A stretch of DNA of 64,000 nucleotides from positions 50,467,057 through 50,531,056 of the forward strand of contig CM035236.1 of the NCBI GenBank assembly GCA_020226215.1, given 5' to 3'. This document shows, piece by piece, positions 49,136 to 61,521 of this stretch. Numbering within the stretch: position 1 is the stretch's first letter; each line of letters opens with the position of its first letter. The notes beneath the pieces are model-generated. The model had not been told where the DNA came from. It saw nothing but the letters and a program-made list of their open reading frames with translations, and searched no databases. The stretch comes from Sindora glabra (taxonomy: Eukaryota; Streptophyta; Magnoliopsida; Fabales; Fabaceae). The position numbers were made by a program, and so were the translations under genes.

Positions 49136-50855
49136 TATTGGGTGCTAATCTTAATAACTTACACAGGAACATTACAAAAATCATTGCTTTGTGGCATAAG
49201 ATTAAAATTTTTATGACTATGCTACTTAGTCATGGGAATGCTAGTTGGATAGACCTATGGCACAATGAACATAGGAAGAAAATTGTCATAGAAAAAAGGA
49301 TCCACAGCATAAATGATTTTTTTGTCATAGGTCTACTTGTGGTTAATAGATCTTTCTAGTCAGGAATGCAAATTTAGTAAGAAAGGTACATCTATGATTA
49401 GCATCTTATATTGCCATAAACAAAATTATGGCAAAAAAATTGTTATCAAAACTAATGTAGCTAGTTAAAATAATTTTCTTATATATAAATTGAATTAATT
49501 GTCTAATTAATTTGACTAGGTGCTAGGCTATCCTCTAGCTTACACATCTATAGAAACTTGTTAATTCTTTTAGCTGATATCAAAATAGTGTAAATCATCA
49601 AAATTCCACTTATTTGGAAATTGCAAACTGTATTTTTAAGAATTTGAACTTGAATGCCATGCCTTACCATCATGCTTGTTTACCTATTTAGTATTATAAT
49701 ATAATATATTTTATACAAAATTTTAGTTGAGTGATTGACTTCGCAAATAAAAATACACTCATGCTAAAAAGCTTTATAACTTTATTTTAAAAATTATTTT
49801 TAATGGACTAAAATCCTTTTGTTTTATCACTACTTTCATTTGCATTAGATTTGTCCTTCACAAATGTATTGTATTAATTTTATCTCTCATAAAAAATAAA
49901 TTAGTTAATTTTATCTCTATGTTAATGTTTTTATTAAAGGATTAATGACTATAGAAATAGAATGACTAAAATAATAGATAAGTAATATGTTATAGATGAA
50001 ATTAATATTGAAATTGTGTGAAGTAACAAATTGATATAACTTACATTTATGAGAGACCTAATACAAAAAGAAAAATTAAAATAATTGATTGGAAATAATT
50101 TATAATAATTTTAATAAGCTTTAAATATGCATTTTGAAATATATATTACCTTACAAATAAAATGTTTGAATTAATAATTAACTATTAAAAAATTTCATAC
50201 ACATTCGTAAACTTGCAAATCGTATGTGTGTGTAATTTTTTTTAGAATGTGTATGATTATAATATACATAATTTAATTATTATAACATAAATTCAATTCC
50301 AAAGTAATATATTTTTCATTAATTATTATTTAAGTTATTACAATATAAAAGTAAATTTTTTTACATCTTTTGAGTAATTTTTATTATTTTCTAAAATACA
50401 AGATATATTATGCGACCCTTCACAAATTTTTCATATAATTTTCATCTCTCATATTATTTATATCTCATTTTTATCTTTCCATCTATCAAGTTATTATCCT
50501 ATCAATAGAAATACTAATGAATAGACTAAATTAATTAAATTATTATTTATAAGGGGTGAAACTAATGCAAAATATTTATAGGGAACAAAATTGATATAAA
50601 TGAAATTAACTAGAGATCGATATACAAACTTTTAGATATAATTTACTTAAATATTTTTAGCATAATTATTTAATTATTATTAATTATAATAATTTTACAT
50701 AATTATTATTTTTAATTTTGTAATAAAAGTTTCCTTAATATTATAGTTATAAATATAAAACTTATTATTAAATAGTAATTTAATATTATCATAATTGATA
50801 TTTTATACAAATATATGTAATAATATCACTGGTTCTACCATCCAATTTAATCAAT
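49136..50855. other. AT-rich DNA with a possible foldback
   Basis: The first few hundred bases may continue the gypsy element on the minus strand but no motif was recognised; the 73-codon plus-strand frame at 49138-49359 lacks any domain. 49800-50075 has weak inverted symmetry (TGCATTAGATTTGTCC against TTACATTTATGAGAGACC) and may be an old foldback element. Confidence 0.35.
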
Positions 50856-50939
50856 TTGACTATATCACATCTTAGCTGACCTCACTTAATAGGATAAGGT
50901 TTTATTGTTATTGTTGTTGTTGTTGACTATATCACATCT
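50856..50939 (+). mobile_element. 5'-truncated retroposon tail with a 17-bp target duplication
   Basis: TTGACTATATCACATCT occurs at 50856-50872 and again at 50923-50939. Between them, 50 bp read ...CCTCACTTAATAGGATAAGG followed by TTTTATTG and a TTG repeat. The ATAAGG-(TTG)n ending is the 3' tail shared by plant RTE-type LINEs and Au-like SINEs. A long target duplication and a truncated 5' end are the marks of target-primed reverse transcription. Confidence 0.85.
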
Positions 50940-51114
50940 ACCTTACCATATTCACAAAATGAGCCCTTATAAGTAATATATTTTTATTCTTTCAAATTTT
51001 ATTTTATCTTTCCAAATTTTAGAAAGAAAACTTAATCAATTTGGTGGTTTTCTATATGTTTCTTGGCCATAAGAATGATATATTTGCCTATGAATTTATC
51101 CATAGAATTAATTC

Positions 51115-51350
51115 TTTGCACAAATAATATTTTGTTACGAGTAAAATTTTCTGACTTATATGATAACACAAGTGATACTTTACTACTAAGAATATATTCT
51201 TCTAACTTAGTTTTGGCATAAGTAATATTTTATTATGAGTAAAGTTTTCCACAGCTGAAGTAATACTTTGCTAAAGGGAATATGTTTTTGTAACTTAGTT
51301 TGTGATATGAGTGATATTTTACCATGTGTAAAATTTTTTAGTAGGATAAA
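51115..51350. repeat. Short tandem repeat, period about 90-98 bp, 2.5 copies
   Basis: Phrases TAATATTTTGTTACGAGTAA, TAATATTTTATTATGAGTAA and TGATATTTTACCATGTGTAA start at 51125, 51223 and 51312. A linked phrase GTGATACTTTACTA/GTAATACTTTGCTA recurs in between. Confidence 0.65.
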
Positions 51351-53094
51351 TTTTTATTTTTTGCACATTTATCTTAATTTTTTCCTATGGTAAGAAATAA
51401 AATTGCTATGATTTTTAAATTTTCATGACACAATTCATGGCATAAGTATTAATTTATTATAGTGGAACTCACACACAAAATAGATAGGATGTCCAAATGG
51501 CAAAATTAAAAATACAAGTCTAAATGAACAAAAAGAAGAAAACTAGAAAATATGTTCATCACTCCATAAACACAAAAAAGCTCAAAAATTTCATGAAAGA
51601 TGAATCCATGATAGCAAATTTAGGAAAAATACTATAATTATCTAATGTCCAAAACTACTCAATGTTTAACAGCAACATAGAAAATGCAAACTACTTTATC
51701 ATACCATAAAAGAGAAATAAAATACATGTTAACATAAAACAAGAGGATGACAAAATTACTTGGGGTAAAGGATAAGAATGAACACTAGAAAGAGGTAATT
51801 GCCCATTAAGAGAATAAAATGCACATTAATATTTCAAGAAAAGATTGAGAAAATGATAGAAAGTGCCAAAAAATAAGAGGAGAAGTGGGGAGAAAAATTT
51901 ATATATGATCCATTCCAACATGCGTAACCTAGGTAATATAAACTCAACAGACAATATTAAGATGAAAACCTCATGATGGATAGCAAAGATAAGAATCCAA
52001 GTCACTATTATTAAGGCACACATGGATAACTTCATTATCATCATGATTAATGCATGGATTGGTGGAGCTAATAAAAAGGATAATGGTGCATTACCTATGG
52101 AACAATGCCAGCATAATGACATAAATACAAAACAATGTAGCAAAAAACATATCAGTGACAAACTCCAAGATCGTTGGCCATATGATTGTTAAAAGGATGA
52201 AAAATGGGGCAAATTATAATACTTAATTTGGTCAAATAGCCCAGATACACTAACTATCACTAAAAATGTTAAGGTTATCCTGAGACCAACCTCTAAAAGT
52301 AGGCTAAAGAATTGACTACACTAGTATAAGGCCTTAATACCTATTATGGCTTAGTCTAGTCTAACTTTGCAATAAGCCTAGTAAATATGAAGCATCCTCT
52401 TCATGCATATCAATTCATATTGAAGTCACACTAAAAGGTTGAACACTTACACCTTTGAGTAATTAGATCACTGGGATTCCCTTAAACTACTAGGATCACA
52501 TATATACTTCTTATTAGCTCTCTAAATCACACCAAATGTTTTCTTCAAACCATACAGAGGCTTATATAAGGCCATGATATGAGCCATTTTTCCTTAAGCT
52601 ATTTCCATTAGTATTACTATGTTTAAACACTTGCTAACTTAAGAATTAGAGTGTACATGGTGAAAACCCCCTCCATCATATAAATTTGATGTTTGTTGCT
52701 TGTGCACATTTATAGGTTGATTAACTTATAGTAGAAAGCTCATTAGATAAATTGGAAAGCATCATAAAATATTATTTATAAAAATTTTAATAATATATAA
52801 ATATTAATACCATAAATATTGTTTAACAACTTGATAAATTTCATTTAAAAAACTTAGTCTTATTAAACTTTTTAATCATATAAGATAGATCATATTTTCT
52901 TTAGACTAACTATTTGATGATTAATGGTTTGAATTTTATATTGAAAATTTTATGTATATTAACTTTTAAGTTTTGTGCATATATATTTTTATATAAACAA
53001 GAGTTTTGTATATTTAAATCTTGTTTTCATCTTTTCATCCACTCATCACCAAAATTAACTGCTATTTCTTTATCTCTTTAATGCAATATTATAT
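51351..53094. other. AT-rich DNA with one unassigned open frame
   Basis: A minus-strand frame of 111 codons (51826-52161) is rich in Leu, Ile and Phe and has no recognisable domain. The composition explains its hydrophobicity, and I treat it as chance. Nothing else was recognised. Confidence 0.35.
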
Positions 53095-53120
53095 CACTAC
53101 ACAAAAAATTCATTATATTA
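53095..53120 (+). mobile_element. Possible CACTA-type terminus
   Basis: CACTACACAAAAAATTCATT resembles the end of En/Spm elements (CACTACAAGAAAA type). No opposite end was found. Confidence 0.25.
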
Positions 53121-53798
53121 GATGAAAAATTTGTCAAAAATCTTTTTAAAAAATCATATAATTGGAAATTTCACCACAAAAATAATTTTCTATTAAAAAT
53201 TATTTCAAAGAAATTTTATAATCAAGTTAAGTTAAAAACATTTTTAAATGATTGAAAATAAAAAAAATTAAGTATATTGTAATATTTCATTTATTGAAAA
53301 GGACACTACTAATATTTTTAACACAAATAAGTATGAGTATGGTAGGTTAAGAGTCACACAATTAAGTAAATTTTATGTAAGAGATTACAAATTTAAATTT
53401 GCTAAGTCCAAAGGAAATTAATGTTATTGATTGTTCAAATATGTAAGAGAATTAAAGCTTTTTTATGGTTAGTTAGTAAGGAAAGGACTTTAATAAACAG
53501 TTATAGGAAGGCTCGAAAACTTACTAACTCAAACTTTTGCCATAGGAGTCATAATTCAAATGAATAAACTTTTCATCTTCTTTGTAATTATGGAGAAGCT
53601 CGATACTTTTAGTTATCTATAATCAAACTGGCAAAAATGGCAACATTTCTTTGAAGTTAGTTATGATTGGATGGTTTGGAGTCTCTATAACAAGTTGGAT
53701 AAAGAAAATTAGTAATATCATATATTGCTTCATTTACTAGTTAATCTAGCTTAATTAGAATATGTTAGTTTTTGAACATACAACTGTTCCTTTTTATA

Positions 53799-54060
53799 CA
53801 CTACTACAAAAACATTTTTTAACTTTGATTGTTTAATATATTTAAAGTCAATTTTTACCTAACGTATATATAAGTATCATTATATATAGACAATTCCAAG
53901 TTAGTTTTTTAACTAACATAGAAAAAAAATTTAGCTTTTATATGTATAAAACCATTGTCATTTCTTTATTTAAATACTATACAAAGAATTTTTGTTACAA
54001 AACAATATTAGTTTTTACAAACAACCAATGTTGTATTTTAAATATCACTTTGATTATTAA
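53799..54060 (+). mobile_element. Possible CACTA-type left end with subterminal repeats
   Basis: CACTACTACAAAAACATTTT is followed by repeated words such as AACTTTGATTG, ATTGTCATTTC, ACCAATGTTGT. Similar words recur at 55700-55850 and 62040-62290 but no TGTAGTG end was found, so the element's extent is unknown. Confidence 0.3.
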
Positions 54061-55854
54061 AAAAAAATTGACTTGGTATATCACTCCCTTCACCTTATCC
54101 ATACCCTAAACCCTAACTATTCTTCCCTTATATTTTATATCCTAACCAAAATAACATCTCCATATCAATTTCAATAATTTTAAGTAAATTTTTTTAAAAC
54201 ATCAAAAAGTTATCTCATTTAGAGTTAGGTGCTTTATTATAGGTAGCCATTGCTCAATATATAAGGTTGATACTCTTTAGAAAAGTACATCCAATACTTG
54301 TAAGTATAATGAGCAAGATCCTTTAAAATTTCATATATGATATTGCACCAAATGCCAAAAAAAGATGAATAAAATCAAGTTTCTTACTTATTCAACCTTA
54401 TAAATGTTGTATCAAAAGAAAAATAACAACATTTTTAATTATGAAACTAGAAACTAAATTGCAAGAATAAACACAAAATATAAAATAAATCTTTACATTT
54501 ATACTTTGTTCTTTTTAGTAAGTGCTAAATCTCACATATTTAGCCCTAGGCTAATGTAATTCAATCTTGCAAAATAATTATAGAGCATAATGATGAAATT
54601 TTTAGGTTAGAAGAGTTTAGTGATGAAATTTGTAAATGGTAGCATGGCTTCACTTTTTTTTCTTTCATGTTGCATCTTAATTTTCATAGTGTTTTTAAGT
54701 TTATAAATCGATTATTAAATAAAAATTGACATCATAAACCAAAATCTTTTATTTTTCCATCATATTTCAAGAAAATTTTTTATAATATTACAAATCAATA
54801 GCATTAAAATTATTTTTTGTATTATGACATTTTTCTTATACAATTAAATAGATACAAACATCAACATATTGAACAATCTATAAATGAAGAATTATAATTT
54901 ACAATAAATAAAATTTTTTCAGTTAAAGTTAATGAAAAATTAACAAATGAACAATCTAACAAATGAGAAAATATAAATTATAAATTTTTACTTAAAAATT
55001 ATTACACAAAGAACATAAAGTGGGACACCTCTTCTCATAGTTCTTTTATTGCTTGAGGGCTTCTGAGTTAGAGGATATAAATATGGAAAATGATGATAAA
55101 TTTTGGTGAGAAGAAGCAATATAACCATCTTTGCAATGAACTTAAGCCTTCTAATATAAATATAGTCATATAATTACTTCTTCTTACTACAATTTTTTAT
55201 CAAATTTTCATCTTTGCATTTTCTCTTTAATTGTGCAACTTATGATGGAACATGGACAACAAAGATGGCTTTAGAAGGGGTGATGAATGCAAACTAACAA
55301 TAAATTATAGTAAGAAGAAGTAATATAACCAATCTTGCAATGAAATGAAAAGGTCAAACTTTTCAATATAAGGATGGTCATACTACTTCCTCTCACTACA
55401 ATTTCTTGCCAATTTGTATATAATTCATAAGGCATCATGTAGATGTCTCAAATGAAGAGTGAGAGCGAAATTAATAAGTATCATATAAAGATTTAGGTGT
55501 CAATCATTGAATACAATTGACATATTATGTATGTTTTATTTCAAAAAAATTTAACTATTGATATATCTTGAAACATTATAATTTTTGGCAATTTCTTGAT
55601 ACATGTTACTAATAATAGTACATATTTAGTATTTATGATCCATATTTTCATGTCTTAATACAACACACCTTGTAAATGCCATTATTTATGTATTGGTAAA
55701 TATTTTTACAAGTTGGTTAATGTTTATTATATGTTAATTGGTCATTTGACTATCTTTATAAGTTAGTCAGAATAAAAAAATCAACATGGTATTTGCTTTT
55801 GAATTTGATTTTTTCCAAACCACATTAGTTTTAATAAATAACAGACATTATTTA
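54061..55854. other. AT-rich DNA, nothing firmly recognised
   Basis: Two paragraphs around 55080-55220 and 55290-55400 share words (AGAAGAAGCAATATAACCA or variant, CTTACTACAATTT), suggesting a diverged two-copy duplication. No coding motif. Confidence 0.35.
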
Positions 55855-56152
55855 TGTCATGACCAAAAACTAAGGCCATGATCATGCATAATCCTAAGGG
55901 AAAAACATAACCATATAGGCCATGCAAGCCTAAACATCATAGGATAACTTACAACCTATTTAAAACTCGAGTGGGCATATAATCATCATACATTTACTAA
56001 TTTTTCACATGCACACAGTCTCACGCTGGCTTTCTCATTTTTTAATATTTATTTGTTAATCCATATCATTCTATAACTAAATAACCCTTCATAATTATAA
56101 TAAAATATATATATGCATATCAATAGAAGCATGCCCTCCTTATGGGTTTAAT

Positions 56153-57381
56153 TAGAGGTGTCAAAATGAGTTAGGTTTAATTAGTTAGCTTCAAATTGGT
56201 ATAATTTTACCTAGTTTGAGATTGGAACTAATATAGAAAATGATAACAATAGTCCGACCTAATAAGGGACTGCATTAGTTAGTCCAACATGGTAAAGGAC
56301 TGAGACTGATAAGTGTTAACCTGTCAGGTTATTGGGTTAGTCTATTAACTTGATAATATTAGTAAGTAATAAATAATTACTTTATTATTATATATTTAAT
56401 TTTTATATAAATATTAAAGTAATAATTTTGGTATACTAAAATTATACTTTAATATATATAATATTAAAATTATATATATGAGTAATATTAAATAATTTTT
56501 AATATTAAAATTAATAAATTTATATATTTAATATTATTAATATACATTATATAAGTTTATCAAAATAAATAATTATATTAAAATTTAAATTAGTACTTTA
56601 ATATTAAAATTTTAAAGTATTTAAAATTTTTAAATAAATAATTTTGATATTAATTTTAAATATTATATATAATATAATACTTTATTATTTATTTATTATT
56701 ATTGTATATAAATTATTATAATTATTTTTATTAATATATTATTTATTTGATTATTTATTTATATATATTTGATAATATACAAATTATTAAATATATTTAT
56801 TTTTAAATATAATACTTTAGACTTGATTAATATATATTTATTTTATTATATAAAATAAATATAAAAAATAAATATATAAATATATTATATAAGATTTATT
56901 TTATTAAATATAAATATATAAATATATAATATAAAATTCTTGATCAATAAAAAATTAAAATTTTTTATTAAATATATATTATTGAATATAAATTCATGCA
57001 TTTATTAGAATTTAGTAATATATATTTATTTTATTAAGTATATTTTTAATATTATATATTTATTTTCATATATAATATATATGACTCACTGATATATATA
57101 ATAAAATTTTTAGTATATAATAAAATTTTAAGTCATAATAATATATAATTATATTTATTAAATAATAATAATAGATTTTAATTATTATTGATGTAAAAAT
57201 AATAATAAATAATAATAATAAGTAACGGGTCATAAAAATTCATCTGATAAATATCAACCTAGAATTAGGACTAATATTGTAGCAACTTGATCTAGATCCA
57301 ATCGATGAAAAAGTAGTCTAACTTGAAAGTGGCTTAACGTTCAGTTTTTATCTATTGAGTTAGCCTATTTTGATAGATTTA
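56153..57381 (+). mobile_element. hAT-type MITE, 1,229 bp, with perfect 8-bp duplication
   Basis: Flanked by GGTTTAAT at 56145-56152 and 57382-57389. Inverted termini TAGAGGTGTCAAAAT and, reverse-complemented, TAAATCTATCAAAAT match at 11 of 15 positions. An 8-bp duplication and a TAG(A/G)GGTGTCAAAA-style end point to hAT. The interior is almost pure A/T and non-coding. A related fragment is at 3481-3696. Confidence 0.85.
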
Positions 57382-57495
57382 GGTTTAATGGAGCATATTT
57401 AAAAGCATTCAAACTTTTACAACTTTTAAAATATATGAAAGTTTTACATCAAGCTTATATGAACAAAGTATGAGGTTTACCATATGAGAATGCTC

Positions 57496-57520
57496 TTCTC
57501 TCTCTCTCTCTCTCTTTCTC
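57496..57520. repeat. (TC)n microsatellite
   Basis: A CT/TC dinucleotide run with one interruption. Confidence 0.9.
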
Positions 57521-57939
57521 TAGGGAGTTGTAGACGATGGACCCAAAGCTAAATCTTTATCTGAAAAATATTACGATAAATAGAGTGAGATATTGACTCA
57601 GTGAATAGATAATATGTATCCTAACAAAAATAGGACAAGTTAAGGCACAAGTTTTTCCAACTCAAATTGATATCATAAGAGTTATACAATCATATTTCAT
57701 AAAACATCATTTGAAATATTTATTAGAAGTAGAATACTAAAATATTAGTTTTAAGTTCATAAATAAATAGTAGGTTCTATAAGTATAACATAGGAAATCA
57801 TCATAAAAATAAATTTATAGTAAGAATATCAATACAATATATTTATGATAACATAAGTAATCAACATAAAAAATTATTAGATTTAAACCTATAATGTGAA
57901 TATAAAGGTTTTCTTTTTTAAACAAAAAAATATACTTTT

Positions 57940-58190
57940 TTAGGGTGGAAGGTTTACAGCCATGGATAATAAACATGAGCATTCCACTCGTGAAGTAACA
58001 ATCTCAAGAAGGCTTTTTACTCTAAAGTAACCCATTAGGCTACCATTAACCAATTCAATTGTGTTGACTGGCACATAAGGTTAGTAACTCCCCTGCTAAT
58101 TAGGATTCGAACCAAGGTACACCAAGGCTAATGTCATCACTACCGTTAGCTATAGTTCCTAACTAGTCTCCTCCAAAAAACAAGTTTATA
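57940..58190 (-). mobile_element. SINE-like insertion with tRNA-type promoter boxes
   Basis: On the minus strand, TAGCTAACGGT (58142-58152) resembles a polymerase III A box. It is followed 28 bases later by GGTTCGAATCC (58103-58113), an exact B-box form. About 100 bases of unique body follow and the region ends in an A/T tract. It does not fold as a whole tRNA in my reading. A target duplication was not resolved. Confidence 0.45.
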
Positions 58191-59855
58191 AAAATAATAG
58201 AAAACTATACATATAAGTAATAATTATATAAGAAAGTCATTGGAAATAAACAATTTCATATATCAATGGTTTAATAAGTCTCAACCCATATTCCTTTCAA
58301 TTATAAATAGCTTATCAAGGCTTCCAATCATGGTAATTTACATTTCCAATATCAAATTATTCTAAACTCATCAAAAATTAATTTTACAAGTATACATGAA
58401 AAATCAATACATCATCATTTCATTCACTATAACCTTTTAAAGAACATTATATAGTAAAGTTTTAGCAACACACCATTACAAAATAAATCACATAAATTAA
58501 TTTCATTATTTTAATGTCTTTCTAATACCATTTTGTATCACTATAACTCAAAAGAAATTTTTTACGGTGCTTGTTCTAAGAGTACCTAGTGCTCTAACAT
58601 ATATATATACGGAATCAAAATGCATAGAAAATAAAAATAATTAATAAATTAATGAAATTAATAATTTAAAAAGTATAAAGGAAATTGGAAAATATAAATA
58701 TGGAGATACACATTATTTACTCATAAAATGATCAATATTTCTAGGTTCAACTCCTTCCTACTTTATGAAACACCAATGCCACTAGGAAGCATTCTTTAAC
58801 CTTATACAAATAATCAAACAATAATTCAAACACAAATCAATACTAATTTTGCAATATTAAGTTCCCTATTACAAAACCCTAAATTTCACATCCTAAATGT
58901 AACCTAAGAACAAGCTAATCTTTGCGACATTTTAGCTAATCTGAGCTAATCTAACTCCTAAATAAGAGAATGAAACTTGGAATTATCTTATTGGCCAAAA
59001 GAACAAACAAAAATAGAAAACTAGTAAGAGAAACCTTGAAATCTACAAAACCTCAAACTAGTAAGAGAAATTCTGAAATGACAAAAACAATAGCAAGAAA
59101 TAGTGAGAAAGTGGAAGAAAATACTAGGGAATGTGAAGAGAAGGAGTTGTCTCGAGTGGTAAAAGCAGAAAAGGAAGAAGAAAAAGTGAAAGGGGTGAAC
59201 GAAAAGGATTTTTTGGTGTGGTTTCGGCATGTTTTGGTTTAGTTTTGGGTGATAGGATTGAAATGCCTTAATATTGGAGTCGAGTTGTCCACTAGGGTTA
59301 GGTTGGTTTACTTAACCTGGGCTAGGTCACTAAATCTGAGTTATTGTTCAATACCTTACTTATATTTTTGTCATTTAAGTAAATGTCAAAAATAAGGAAA
59401 TACCCCCCTTTGGATTAAAAAAATTAAAACTCGAAAGGATAAAAATTTGGATTTTGAGTTCTAGTTCAAAATGTTAAAATTTAAAAAATTTAAAAAATAA
59501 TGATTTCTTAAAATGGTCATTTTAAGTTCTAAAAATTCATTAAAAATTACTCTTTAATTTAAAATTACAAAAGGAACTAATATTGAGATTTTTATTTTTT
59601 TTAAATAATACATATATCATATAGCCTTTTAAGGGAGATGCCCTAAACTTATTTTTTTTTTTTAAATTTTGATAGACTTAACTTTATTCATGGAACTAAG
59701 CTAAACAATAGTGTAAATCAAATTAAATTATTTTAATAAGTTGAAAAAGAAATGGTTTAACCCCTTTGAGATGATTTCAAGTTTATATCAAAACTATCTA
59801 ACTGTATATTACATTATAATGTCCTATGTTACCTATTAACGGTAGGGTTGTTATA

Positions 59856-60115
59856 GTTTTTTTTTGTTTTAAAAAAAAATATAACTTTTACATCTTAGCA
59901 TTTTTTTAATAATGATCTACACAAAAACTATACTAGATTATTAACACACCTATTGGTATTGCACATTCTTATTTTGAAGAATAAGCATTTTATCATTGAT
60001 ATTTAGGGAGATATAATGTTTATAACTATGACCACTTTGAATACTTATTGAAGAACTTGCATGTTCATTAATGAAGTGAATAAACATTGCATAGTAACAT
60101 TACAATAAAGCATTT
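59856..60115. other. AT-rich spacer
   Basis: Nothing recognised between the LTR-like block and the solo LTR. Confidence 0.4.
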
Positions 60116-60120
60116 GATCT

Positions 60121-61516
60121 TGTTAGTGTATATGCCCTAAAACTAATTATATTGATGATTGTAAATTTGAATCATGTTATTTTAATGACAATTCAAATTT
60201 ACAATCATATTGATGATTGTAAATTTGAATAATGTTATTTTAATAGCAATTTTAATTATCATATTTATATATATATTATCTGTGTAATATATTTAATCAT
60301 GATAATAACATTAGAATAATTATATTCTTAAATATCCCTAATCATATATCATTGTGGATTAGGTTGCTTTGATATGCTAAAACTAGCATATGTGGTGACT
60401 TATATAAGATATTAAGTCTGCATGTAAATACAAGTTAGAGAACTTGTATACTGGATCAACCCATCTTAAGAACACTACATGGATCGTTATATGAGTGTCA
60501 TGAGTGATTCTTAGTGATCATTATTACGATGGTCCTTTGACTTGACATCGCCAAGGTTTCCCACATATGAGTTTCATATTTTGATACTATTCTATGTCAC
60601 TTATGATTGAGTGAATACAAAGGTAGTTATTGGATATGTCACATATCATGTGAAGAGATTTATGTGATTAAGATAGAATTTGTCCCTCCTATATAACAGA
60701 AGTAACATCTATGGGGGCCATTGATTAAGTAAAGCTGAGAAAATGCATAGCCATACTCAGATGAATTGACATGGAATGTCAATTACATTTGTTTTAGTTA
60801 GCTTACTTAAGAATCAAGAAACCTCAAGATTGGACTATACGGGAATGATACGGTCCATGTCTCATGCTCAATTTAGATGTTTAGGATGAAAGGATATAAA
60901 TGATGATCACGTGTAAAGATTTAGTCAAATTACCAACTTTCTCATTACTTAGGTAACAATGATGTGTTTCTAGATACCGCTCATTGTTTATGATCATTAA
61001 TATGATTAATTATCATTGCCAACATAATAAGAGCCTGTAAGGTCACACACTTAGAGCTAATGGATTTAGAATTAATGGACTAAATTGTTTAGGCCTAATA
61101 TTTAGGAATTCCTTGTTATAATTATAAGGCCTAATAATAAGCCCATAATTATACATGGAACAAAGCCCAATTAGTTAGCATTTTTTATGCACCTATTTAA
61201 ATAGGCTTGTTAGGCAATAATATAATATTATTCCCACATCCCAAGCATAAAAAATCCTAGCACCTCTCCTTGAACAAAAACTCTTAAAGAGGCGTAGCTA
61301 GCACTACGAGGCAAAGGAAAACAATTCCAACTGGTGTTCGTGTGGATACCTTGAAGTTTTCAGCTAAAAAGAAGCTAAAGAGCTAATCAACAATTGAGTT
61401 CTTGAGTCATCATTAAAGGTATTGAATGAATCATTATTCTAATTTAACGTTTTACATGGATCCGTTGGCTGGGATCGGTTTATTCTGCTGTGCTTGTTTG
61501 GCTCTCGATCCCAACA
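60121..61516 (+). mobile_element. Solo LTR, 1,396 bp (family A, copy 3)
   Basis: Begins TGTTAGTGTATATGCCCTAA and ends GATCCCAACA. Flanked by a perfect 5-bp duplication GATCT (60116-60120 and 61517-61521). Parallels the other two solo LTRs along its length (ACTAGCATATGTGGTGACT, GATACCGCTCATTGT, AGGTCACACAC). It is more diverged from them than they are from each other. No coding or second LTR. Confidence 0.88.
60155..60230. repeat. Direct/inverted/direct 18-bp repeat inside the solo LTR
   Basis: ATGATTGTAAATTTGAAT at 60155-60172, its exact reverse complement at 60191-60208, and the direct form again at 60213-60230. Confidence 0.9.
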
Positions 61517-61521
61517 GATCT

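Larger units (their letters stand above)
55855..59855 (+). mobile_element. Probable long gypsy-type LTR with nested insertions
   Basis: Starts TGTCATGACCAAAAAC and ends GGTAGGGTTGTTATA; the ends are imperfect inverses, as is usual for plant LTRs of the TGT(A/C)A(C/T)GACC...GGGT(C/T)GTTACA style, with the final CA decayed to TA. About 1.24 kb of this is a hAT MITE and about 0.25 kb a SINE-like insert, leaving roughly 2.5 kb. Flanks (ATTTA, GTTTT) do not give a clean duplication. The 90-codon frame at 58970-59242 is Lys/Glu-rich and lies in the purine-rich part; I see no domain in it. Confidence 0.4.

Noticed and set aside
51826..52161. 111-codon minus-strand open frame, strongly hydrophobic
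   Set aside because: No signal, domain or conserved motif; in AT-rich DNA such Leu/Ile/Phe frames arise by chance.
58100..58155. tRNA gene
   Set aside because: A and B boxes are present but no cloverleaf or anticodon arm could be made out; a SINE fits better.
58970..59242. 90-codon Lys/Glu-rich open frame
   Set aside because: It lies in a purine-rich stretch of a probable LTR, so the composition explains the coding appearance; no domain seen.
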